Assembly (NCBI GenBank): GCA_015492875.1
Contig: WGEI01000317.1
Location: forward strand, 1 to 12,721
DNA: 12,721 bases
From: Anaerolineae bacterium
Lineage (GTDB): Bacteria; Chloroflexota; Anaerolineae; Aggregatilineales; Phototrophicaceae
Direction of reading: 5' to 3'
Part shown: piece by piece, positions 7,239 to 12,721 of the stretch
How the letters are laid out: every line of letters begins with the position of its first letter
Numbering within the stretch: position 1 is the first letter of the stretch
Position numbers and translations under genes: made by a program
The notes under the pieces: model-generated
Database searches by the model: none
Told to the model about the DNA's origin: nothing
The model's input: the letters and a program-made list of their open reading frames with translations, nothing else

Positions 7239-7709
7239 CTATTCTAATTTGAGTTGTTCGCGCGCTTGGGTGGCTAGTTTGTCTACCCGCTCATTAAGCT
7301 TATCGCCAGCGTGCCCCCGTGTCCAATGCCATTCAATATCATGGCGTTGAACCGCTTCATCTAAACGCCGCCACAAATCTTGATTTTTCACCGGTTTTTT
7401 AGCCGATGTTTGCCAGTGATTGCGCTTCCATGTGCGAAGCCATGTTGTGATGCCTTTTTGGAGATACTCGCTATCGGTATAAAAATGAACACGGCAAGGT
7501 TCTTTCAGCGCTTCTAGCGCCATAATGGCCGCTGTTAATTCCATGCGGTTGTTTGTCGTTTGCTGTTCGGCCCCACTCAAAACTTTTTGGTGCTTACCAT
7601 GAATTAATAACGCTGCCCAGCCACCAGGTCCCGGGTTGGGTTTACAGCCGCCATCTGTGTAGATTGTCACTTCGGGTTTTTCTTCGGGCATAAATGCCAT
7701 GCTATCCAT
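7239..7709 (-). CDS. rnhA: Ribonuclease HI
   Basis: This 156-residue (as called) endonuclease cuts the RNA strand of RNA-DNA hybrids, removing primers and R-loops. All catalytic residues of the E. coli enzyme are present with an offset of nine: D19 (YTDGG), E57 (NNRMELTA), D79 (YTDSEY) and D143 (NERVDKLA), plus the flexible-loop histidine H133 (RGHAG). The basic handle region is present (LRTWKRNHWQ). The start is uncertain: the ATG at 7709 has no Shine-Dalgarno sequence, and in-frame ATGs at 7700 and 7691 would still give a complete enzyme. A strong 9-bp hairpin ends only 13 nt upstream of the 7709 ATG. The stop codon is built into the ribosome binding site of the aminotransferase gene that follows. 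Confidence 0.93.
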   Translation of the reverse strand: MDSMAFMPEEKPEVTIYTDGGCKPNPGPGGWAALLIHGKHQKVLSGAEQQTTNNRMELTAAIMALEALKEPCRVHFYTDSEYLQKGITTWLRTWKRNHWQTSAKKPVKNQDLWRRLDEAVQRHDIEWHWTRGHAGDKLNERVDKLATQAREQLKLE

Positions 7710-7722
7710 TCTAGGATAAAGT

Positions 7723-7751
7723 AACGTCCGGCCTGTTATTGACCGGACGTT
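7723..7751 (-). terminator. Hairpin between acnA and rnhA, probable acnA terminator
   Basis: A perfect 9-bp stem pairs AACGTCCGG (7723-7731) with CCGGACGTT (7743-7751) around an 11-nt loop, 26 nt after the aconitase stop codon. On the minus strand it is followed by ACTTTAT rather than a clean T run, so termination may be partial, allowing some read-through into rnhA. Confidence 0.5.
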
Positions 7752-7777
7752 CTCGCTTCATGGTGTGAACTGCATGC

Positions 7778-10471
7778 CTATGATTTGAACATGTTGCGCA
7801 GTACAGTTTGCAAGATGCCACCATTGCGGTAGTATTCCACCTCTACAGCGGAATCTAAGCGCACTGTCACGGTAAATGTTTTCACTGTGCCATCTTGTGC
7901 AGTGGCTGTAATAGTTAATTCTTGGCGTGGCTGCACATCATCAGTAATCGGGATGTCATAGGCCTCTGTACCATCTAATCCTAATTCTTCCCAGCCTTCG
8001 CCCTCTTTGAATTGTAAGGGGAGCACGCCCATCATCACCAGATTGCTGCGGTGAATGCGCTCAAAGCTCTTGGCAATCACAGCACGCACGCCGAGCAACA
8101 GTGTGCCTTTAGCTGCCCAATCACGGCTAGAACCCATACCATAGTCAACGCCAGCCAGAATGACGAGCGGCGTTCCATCTTCAGCATAGCGTTGTGCCGC
8201 ATCGAAAATGGTCATCTCTTCGCCCGTTGGTAGATATTTAGTGACGCCGCCTTCGCTGCCGGGCAAAAGTAAGTTGCGCAGGCGAATATTGGCGAAAGTG
8301 CCGCGCCACATCACTTCATGATTACCACGCCGTGCGCCATAGGTGTTGAAGTCTTTAGGTTCTACGCCGTGCTCCATGAGGTATTTAGCTGCTGGGCTAT
8401 TGAGCGCAATTGGACCCGCTGGTGAAATGTGGTCAGTTGTAACGGAATCGCCCAGCAATGCCAGCACCCGCGCCCCCTGAACAGATTGAATTGGGTCTGG
8501 TTCTGGCGCTAGCCCGACGAAGAAGGGCGGTTCTTGCACATAAGTGCTTTCAGGATTCCATTCATATACGGGGCTATCGCCGCTTGGGATAGCATTCCAC
8601 GTTTCATTGCCGGTATATACATCGCCATATTGCTTTTTGAACATCTCTGGCGAAAGCGAGTTTTGGATAACTTCCATAATCTCCGCTTGTGTTGGCCAGA
8701 TGTCGCGCAAGTAAACCGGATGGCCATCTTCATCAGTGCCGAGTGGCTCGTTGTAAATATCAATATCCACTGTGCCGGCAATCGCATAAGCGACGACCAG
8801 CGGCGGAGAGGCGAGAAAGTTCGCTTTGACATGGGGGCTGATGCGCCCGCCAAAGTTACGGTTGCCGCTCAAGACAGCTGCCGCAACCAGTTCACCCTCG
8901 TTGATGGCCTCTACAACTTCTTTCGGCAATGGGCCAGTATTCCCGATGCAAGTTGTACAGCCATAGCCCACGATGTAAAAACCCAATTGCTCTAGATATG
9001 GCAATAACCCCGCTTCAGTGAGATATTCCGTCACCACTTTAGAGCCGGGGGCGAGGCTTGTCTTCACCCAAGGCTTACGTGTCAGGCCTTTTTCTGCCGC
9101 TTTCTTCGCCAACAGCCCCGCACCAATCATCACAGATGGATTGCTGGTGTTGGTACAGCTGGTGATGGCGGCGATGACAACCGCGCCATGGCCGAGTTCC
9201 GCGCTAGTGCCGTTCTGTTTATATGTGCCTTTGTTATCGAGCACCTCTTGTGGCAGTTGGAAACCTTGTGGCCCTAATGGCGCAGTCAATGCTTTGCGGA
9301 ACGAGGCTTTCAACTCTTTGACCAGAATACGGTCTTGAGGTCGCAACGGGCCGGCCATACTGGGTTCGACCGTGCTCAGGTCTAGCTCCAGCGTTTCGTT
9401 ATAAATTGGGTCTGGCGTGGCGTCTGTACGGAATAAGCCCTGCTCTTTCGTATAGCGCTCAACCAGCGTGATGAGTTCTTCATCACGACCAGTGCGGCGT
9501 AGGTATTCTAGTGTTTCCACATCGACGGGGAAGAAGCCCATCGTCGCGCCATATTCGGGCGCCATGTTGGCAATCGTCGCGCGGTCTGGTAGGGAGATAT
9601 TGCTCAAACCTGGGCCATAAAATTCGACAAACTTACCGACAACACCATGTCGGCGCAGTATCTGGGTGATAGTAAGCACTAAGTCAGTGGCTGTTGCGCC
9701 ATCTGGTAACTCGCCAATGAGTTTGAAACCGATAACCTGCGGCATGAGCATGTAAATGGGTTGCCCCAGCATGGCAGCTTCCGCTTCAATGCCGCCAACG
9801 CCCCAGCCAAGAACCCCCAACCCGTTAATCATTGTCGTGTGGCTATCCGTACCAACTAGGGTATCCGGTAGAGCAACTTTACCCCCATGCGGGTCATCAT
9901 AAAGCTGCACAACTTTGGCTAGATATTCTAAATTGACCTGATGGATGATGCCAGTTGCTGGTGGGACAACGCGGAAGTTATCAAATGCTTTTTGCCCCCA
10001 ATGCAAGAACTCGTAACGCTCACGGTTGCGTTGAAACTCTATTTGGGAGTTAATGCGCAAGGCGTCCGGTGAAGCAAAACGGTCTACTTGTACTGAATGG
10101 TCGATGACCAAATCAACCGGAATAACCGGATTGATTTTTTGCGGGTCACCGCCCATACGTTGCATGGCGCTCCGTAGCGCGGCTAGGTCAACGACGGAGG
10201 GGACACCAGTAAAGTCTTGAAGAATCACCCGCGCCGGCTGAAAAGGAATTTCTACGGGTTGGTAGTTGGCAGCATCCCAATTGGCAATGTTATGAACATC
10301 TTCTTCAGTGAATTGCGTGCCATCTAAATTGCGTAACACATTTTCAAGCAGAATTTTGATGCTGAAAGGAAGGCGGTCTACATTGCTATTTCCCAGCGCG
10401 CTAATGCGATATATAACCGCTTCGCCGCTGCCAGTGTCAAATGTACCGCGTGTGCCAAGATGATCGCTCAT
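7778..10471 (-). CDS. acnA: Aconitate hydratase (AcnA/IRP1-like)
   Basis: This 897-residue [4Fe-4S] enzyme interconverts citrate and isocitrate via cis-aconitate in the TCA cycle. Cluster ligands are C439 (ITSCTNTSNP) and C505/C508 (GYGCTTCIGNTGPL). Active-site blocks include GTDSHTTMINGLGVLGWGVG (207-226) and GMGSSRDWAAKG near the C-terminus, in the swivelling domain. Size and domain order match AcnA and the cytosolic aconitase/IRP1 branch, not the shorter mitochondrial type or AcnB. The ATG at 10471 has AAGGA (10485-10481) nine nt upstream. The gene is monocistronic or weakly linked to rnhA through the imperfect terminator at 7723-7751. The upstream region holds a leader hairpin and tandem palindromes that could control it. 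Confidence 0.97.
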   Translation of the reverse strand: MSDHLGTRGTFDTGSGEAVIYRISALGNSNVDRLPFSIKILLENVLRNLDGTQFTEEDVHNIANWDAANYQPVEIPFQPARVILQDFTGVPSVVDLAALRSAMQRMGGDPQKINPVIPVDLVIDHSVQVDRFASPDALRINSQIEFQRNRERYEFLHWGQKAFDNFRVVPPATGIIHQVNLEYLAKVVQLYDDPHGGKVALPDTLVGTDSHTTMINGLGVLGWGVGGIEAEAAMLGQPIYMLMPQVIGFKLIGELPDGATATDLVLTITQILRRHGVVGKFVEFYGPGLSNISLPDRATIANMAPEYGATMGFFPVDVETLEYLRRTGRDEELITLVERYTKEQGLFRTDATPDPIYNETLELDLSTVEPSMAGPLRPQDRILVKELKASFRKALTAPLGPQGFQLPQEVLDNKGTYKQNGTSAELGHGAVVIAAITSCTNTSNPSVMIGAGLLAKKAAEKGLTRKPWVKTSLAPGSKVVTEYLTEAGLLPYLEQLGFYIVGYGCTTCIGNTGPLPKEVVEAINEGELVAAAVLSGNRNFGGRISPHVKANFLASPPLVVAYAIAGTVDIDIYNEPLGTDEDGHPVYLRDIWPTQAEIMEVIQNSLSPEMFKKQYGDVYTGNETWNAIPSGDSPVYEWNPESTYVQEPPFFVGLAPEPDPIQSVQGARVLALLGDSVTTDHISPAGPIALNSPAAKYLMEHGVEPKDFNTYGARRGNHEVMWRGTFANIRLRNLLLPGSEGGVTKYLPTGEEMTIFDAAQRYAEDGTPLVILAGVDYGMGSSRDWAAKGTLLLGVRAVIAKSFERIHRSNLVMMGVLPLQFKEGEGWEELGLDGTEAYDIPITDDVQPRQELTITATAQDGTVKTFTVTVRLDSAVEVEYYRNGGILQTVLRNMFKS

Positions 10472-10494
10472 ATACCTATATCCTTATGTGCTAG

Positions 10495-10514
10495 GGTTGC
10501 CGGGGATGGCAACC
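10495..10514 (-). promoter_or_regulatory. acnA: Hairpin in the acnA 5' leader
   Basis: GGTTGCC (10495-10501) and GGCAACC (10508-10514) form a perfect 7-bp stem with a 6-nt loop, reading AUCCCC in the acnA transcript. It sits 23 nt upstream of the acnA ATG, just before the ribosome binding site. No T run follows, so it is not a terminator. The loop is not the CAGUG loop of animal iron-responsive elements. Confidence 0.45.
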
Positions 10515-10548
10515 GGTGACAATAGGTCGTGGGAGTGGTATTGCGGAT

Positions 10549-10581
10549 TGTAGTAAAACTACAGAGTGTAGTAAGACTACA
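10549..10581. promoter_or_regulatory. Tandem palindromic operator-like repeat
   Basis: Two 15-bp palindromes, TGTAGT-AAA-ACTACA (10549-10563) and TGTAGT-AAG-ACTACA (10567-10581), are separated by GAG. All four half-sites are perfect and alternate in orientation at exactly 9-bp steps, so the central ACTACA-GAG-TGTAGT is also a palindrome. This is the usual form of a binding site for one or two regulator dimers. It lies 78 bp upstream of acnA. A possible minus-strand -10, TACAAT (10552-10547), overlaps the left half-site, although no good -35 goes with it. The cognate regulator is not in the window. Confidence 0.7.
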
Positions 10582-10703
10582 CTAAACATGTCATCATTCT
10601 ACCCAACTTTTTAATCGCTTGGCAGGGCGATTTTGAGAGGATTTTTGCGGTTTTCTAATCTTATAGCGATGAGTTTGATATGCTATCTTACATCAGTTGC
10701 GAC

Positions 10704-10709
10704 TATAAT
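10704..10709 (+). promoter_or_regulatory. Consensus -10 element for the dsbA-like gene
   Basis: A perfect TATAAT lies about 45 bp before the ATG at 10755, giving a leader near 40 nt. The hexamer 17 bp upstream (TGCTAT, 10681-10686) is a poor -35, so an activator or an atypical sigma contact may be needed. Confidence 0.4.
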
Positions 10710-10754
10710 TAGCTTTTGTTACCTATTGGTGAATTTTAGGAAAGGGCATTAAAC

Positions 10755-11750
10755 ATGACGAAAACTTCCCGTACCCGTGACCGACGTAAAGCGCGTGAGC
10801 AACAGCGCCGCCGCAATCAATTGACTACTATTGCTATTGTTGTTGTCATCGTTGCTGTTTTTGCAGCAATTTTATTTATCACTGCCAATCAACCCGCTGA
10901 AGCACCTACCCCGGAAGAGCTTGTTGCCGAATATGAAGGCATTCCAGTGAGCTTTGATGATCGTGGTTTCCCCCGTCTTGGTGATCCAACTGCTCCGGTT
11001 GAAGTTGTTGAAATTTCTAGCTTCGATTGTCCACACTGCCGCGAATTCCACGAAACGGTTACACCATCGCTCGTTGAGCGCGCTCGTGCTGGCGATATTG
11101 TTTTTGTCTACGTGCCAATTTGGGGTACTGGTGGTACTCCCAATGGTGAAGGTGCTGCCCGCGCCGCTTTATGTGCGGGGGAACAGGGGCGCTTTTGGGA
11201 AATGCACAGCATATTATTCCATTGGCAAGGCCAATTCCCCTCAAACCCATTTTCTACCAACCGTCTCACTACAGGTATTGAAAATCTGGGTTTAGATGTG
11301 GGCGCATTTAATGCGTGCTTCAGTAGCGAGAAAACTAACGATGCGCTTGAAGCTGCCCGCCAATTCGCCATCTCTAAAGGCGAAGACTTCATTGGCACAC
11401 CAAGTGTCTATGTTAATGGTGTTCTCATATCATCTCCTGGGCTAGAGGAGGTTACAGCAGCTATTGATGAGGCGCTCGCGCGTGTTCGCCGTGATGAGCC
11501 AACCGAAGCGCCAGAGATGACGCCAGAGGCAACAGCAGAGGCGACTGATAAGCCGATGGTGGAAATGACCGAAGAGCCGGAGATGACGCCAGAGGCGACA
11601 GTAGAGGCTGCTACAGTTGAATCTACGGAAGAGCCAATGGCAGAAATGACCGAAGAACCAGAGATGACACCAGAGGCGACTGATGAGCCGATGGTGGAAG
11701 CGACCGAAGAACCGGAGATGATGCCAGAAGCGACTCAAGAAGCTGAATAG
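10755..11750 (+). CDS. Membrane-anchored DsbA-like thiol oxidoreductase with repeat tail
   Basis: The product is a 331-residue extracytoplasmic disulfide oxidoreductase. A very basic N-terminus (residues 2-22) leads into one membrane helix (about 24-44), so the domain faces outward and stays anchored. The thioredoxin-fold domain with helical insert spans about 65-245: redox motif C92-P-H-C95 in SSFDCPHCREFHE, cis-proline P216 in GTPSVYVNG. Two further cysteines, C140 and C188, could form a structural disulfide, as in some actinobacterial DsbA-like proteins. Residues 248-331 form an acidic tail of imperfect repeats rich in Thr, Pro, Glu and Met. The ATG is preceded by AGGAAAGGG (10738-10746). 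CPHC is the DsbA/BdbD-type motif and points to oxidation of secreted proteins; no DsbB/VKOR partner is seen here. The gene ends at a strong terminator. Confidence 0.9.
   Translation: MTKTSRTRDRRKAREQQRRRNQLTTIAIVVVIVAVFAAILFITANQPAEAPTPEELVAEYEGIPVSFDDRGFPRLGDPTAPVEVVEISSFDCPHCREFHETVTPSLVERARAGDIVFVYVPIWGTGGTPNGEGAARAALCAGEQGRFWEMHSILFHWQGQFPSNPFSTNRLTTGIENLGLDVGAFNACFSSEKTNDALEAARQFAISKGEDFIGTPSVYVNGVLISSPGLEEVTAAIDEALARVRRDEPTEAPEMTPEATAEATDKPMVEMTEEPEMTPEATVEAATVESTEEPMAEMTEEPEMTPEATDEPMVEATEEPEMMPEATQEAE
11502..11734 (+). repeat. Imperfect in-frame repeats encoding the DsbA tail
   Basis: Four copies of a 32-bp unit beginning ACCGAAG and encoding T-E-x-P-E-M-T/M-P-E-A-T start at 11502, 11568, 11649 and 11703. 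Spacings of 66, 81 and 54 bp are all multiples of three. A longer segment of about 60 bp (from 11541) recurs 135 bp downstream (from 11676) with few changes. This is consistent with growth by slippage or unequal recombination while keeping frame. Confidence 0.85.
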
Positions 11751-11772
11751 AACTAAGTAATACAAATTAAAT

Positions 11773-11801
11773 AAGGGACACTGACAGAAGTGTCCCTTTT
11801 T
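11773..11801. terminator. Bidirectional terminator between dsbA and HIT genes
   Basis: A perfect 10-bp stem pairs AAGGGACACT (11773-11782) with AGTGTCCCTT (11789-11798) around the 6-nt loop GACAGA. On plus it ends in TTTTT (11797-11801), closing the dsbA transcript; on minus it is followed by ATTTAATTTG, giving a weaker T-rich tail for the convergent HIT gene. Confidence 0.85.
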
Positions 11802-11805
11802 ATTT

Positions 11806-12162
11806 CTATAAACGAAACTTTCTATCCAACATTGGCCCTAGGGATTTCCCGCCTAAAAGGTGCATGTGTAGATGATAAACCTCTTGTCCACCCTCATCGC
11901 CACAATTGACTATGAGGCGATAGCCCCGTTCTGCTAATCCCTGTTCTTCTGCAATCTTTCGCGCAACGGTGAACATTCGCCCCAGCATGGCTTCATCTTC
12001 AGCTTCCACTTCTTGTACTGAGGGGATAGCTTTATTGGGCACAATTAGGATGTGTACTGGTGCGATTGGGTTAATATCTTTGAACGCTGTTACCAAATCG
12101 TCTTGATAAACGATTGTTGCTGGTGCTTCTCCGTCAATAATGCGCTCAAAAATTGTGCTCAT
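11806..12162 (-). CDS. HIT-family (histidine triad) nucleotide hydrolase
   Basis: This 118-residue cytosolic protein of the HINT/HIT branch hydrolyses nucleoside phosphoramidates or similar adenosine/guanosine conjugates. The triad H97-L-H99-M-H101-LL is present, with H37 in PVHILIVPNK and the conserved NCGDEGGQEVYH segment leading into the triad. Length is typical. The ATG at 12162 has AAAGGTG (12178-12172) nine nt upstream; an in-frame GTG at 12165 is an alternative. Only three nt separate this ATG from the stop codon of the enoyl-CoA hydratase gene, so they are cotranscribed and the ribosome binding site lies within the hydratase coding end. The physiological substrate cannot be read from sequence. 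Confidence 0.92.
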   Translation of the reverse strand: MSTIFERIIDGEAPATIVYQDDLVTAFKDINPIAPVHILIVPNKAIPSVQEVEAEDEAMLGRMFTVARKIAEEQGLAERGYRLIVNCGDEGGQEVYHLHMHLLGGKSLGPMLDRKFRL

Positions 12163-12165
12163 CAC

Positions 12166-12721
12166 CTATTCACCTTTGAATTGCGGCTCGCGTTTCTCCA
12201 AAAATGCAGATACCCCTTCAGCGAAGTCATGCGTTTGGACTAGCGCGCCCTGTAACTGCGCTTCATACTCAAGAGCATCGGCCAGTGCAGCCGCTGATGT
12301 TCGATAGACGGCACGCTTCGCTTTGCCAATAGCGAGGGTAGGGAGCTTGGCCAGTTTAGCCGCCAGCGCAAAAGCAGACTCTGCTAGTTCATCATGAGGC
12401 ACAATGCGGTTAGCTAGGCCTAGTTCTAGCCCCTGTTCTGCCATTACCCGATTTTTCCCATCAGCAAGCATGATGAGTTCTAGCGCTTTTGATACGCCAA
12501 CAAGTTGCGGTAAAAGGAATGTGCCACCACCATCGGGGATTAAACCAATGTTGGTAAACGCGGCAAAAACAAAACTCCCCTTATCGGAAATCAGGCGCAT
12601 ATCGCAGGCCAACGCCAAGCTAGAGCCAATGCCAGCGGCTACCCCATTGATAGCGCCAATAATGGGTTTTTCGAGCGACCGCATAGCCGTCACAATTGTG
12701 TTAGCGCGCTCTCTCAGTAAA
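12166..12721 (-). CDS. Enoyl-CoA hydratase/isomerase (PaaG-like), 5' end outside window
   Basis: The visible 185 residues are the C-terminal part of a crotonase-fold protein; the reading frame is open to the window edge, so the true start is missing. The oxyanion-hole segment GAINGVAAGIGSSLALACD is present, followed by FTNIGLIPDGGGTFLLPQLV and a C-terminal EGVSAFLEKREPQFKGE. The first catalytic glutamate of classical enoyl-CoA hydratase (E144 in the rat enzyme) appears replaced by a non-acidic residue. The Asp of IPDGGG matches the position used by PaaG-type ring-epoxide/oxepin isomerases. That makes an isomerase in phenylacetate or fatty acyl-CoA metabolism plausible, but specificity remains open. 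It precedes the HIT gene in the same operon. Confidence 0.88.
   Translation of the reverse strand, partial: LLRERANTIVTAMRSLEKPIIGAINGVAAGIGSSLALACDMRLISDKGSFVFAAFTNIGLIPDGGGTFLLPQLVGVSKALELIMLADGKNRVMAEQGLELGLANRIVPHDELAESAFALAAKLAKLPTLAIGKAKRAVYRTSAAALADALEYEAQLQGALVQTHDFAEGVSAFLEKREPQFKGE

Larger units (their letters stand above)
10472..10754. other. Divergent acnA/dsbA intergenic region
   Basis: This is the largest non-coding stretch of the window at 283 bp. From the acnA side it holds the acnA ribosome binding site, a 7-bp leader hairpin (10495-10514), a tandem operator-like repeat (10549-10581), an unremarkable AT-rich stretch, a consensus -10 for dsbA (10704-10709) and the dsbA ribosome binding site AGGAAAGGG (10738-10746). 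No small gene is apparent. Confidence 0.7.

Noticed and set aside
8509..9338. Several open frames of about 100-150 codons on both strands inside acnA
   Set aside because: They lie wholly within the conserved aconitase gene and show no recognisable protein features.
10495..10514. Animal-type iron-responsive element in the acnA leader
   Set aside because: The loop lacks CAGUG and there is no bulged C; only a simple hairpin is present.
11502..11734. Repeat array as a possible CRISPR
   Set aside because: Spacings are irregular, repeats are imperfect and the whole array is in frame within a protein tail.
11442..11765. Open reading frame antisense to the DsbA tail (107 codons, minus strand)
   Set aside because: It is a by-product of the repeat composition of the plus-strand gene, lacks a ribosome binding site, has a low-complexity His/Leu/Trp/Arg composition and overlaps a well-supported CDS.
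12691..12693. GTG as the start of the enoyl-CoA hydratase
   Set aside because: The frame stays open to the window edge with family-like residues upstream, so this is an internal valine codon.

Overview
This is a densely packed bacterial chromosomal window of moderate GC content with no mobile elements, rRNA, tRNA or CRISPR. The best guess for the source is a member of the Chloroflexota (Anaerolineae-like). This rests on a membrane-anchored DsbA with a long Thr/Pro/Glu/Met repeat tail of the EPEMTPEAT type, a TPR-Yip1 membrane protein, a small lipoprotein with a Gmad2-like domain, and an IRP1-like aconitase. It is an inference from gene style, not from a marker gene.

Layout, left to right. 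Positions 69-1518 (minus strand) hold a two-gene unit, a secreted Ig-like lipoprotein followed by a deoxynucleoside kinase, closed by an intrinsic terminator. Divergent from it at 1659-2648 is a TPR-Yip1 membrane protein. Next, on plus, is a cystathionine gamma-lyase/synthase (2753-3886). It faces a minus-strand pair, cystathionine beta-synthase (4496-5962) and the 23S rRNA pseudouridine synthase RluE (3906-4499), joined by an ATGA stop/start overlap. Upstream of that pair on the minus strand are a methionine/kynurenine-type aminotransferase (6055-7227) and RNase HI (7239-7709), then a full-length aconitase (7778-10471). A 283-bp divergent intergenic region carrying a striking tandem operator-like repeat separates aconitase from a membrane-anchored DsbA-like oxidoreductase (10755-11750). 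The right end holds a HIT-family protein (11806-12162) downstream of a PaaG-like enoyl-CoA hydratase/isomerase that runs off the window.

Functionally, CBS plus CGL make a complete reverse transsulfuration route (homocysteine to cystathionine to cysteine), and the adjacent aminotransferase belongs to a family that often handles methionine/ketomethylthiobutyrate, so positions 2753-7227 look like a sulfur amino acid neighbourhood. The rest is housekeeping: TCA cycle, RNA/DNA hybrid removal, nucleoside salvage, extracytoplasmic disulfide formation and acyl-CoA metabolism.

No obvious new multi-gene system is present. The most unusual signal is non-coding: four alternating half-sites at 9-bp steps (two TGTAGT-N3-ACTACA palindromes) between aconitase and dsbA. 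Secondary points are the Met-rich repeat tail of the DsbA protein, terminators interleaved with neighbouring genes, and a hairpin in the aconitase leader.
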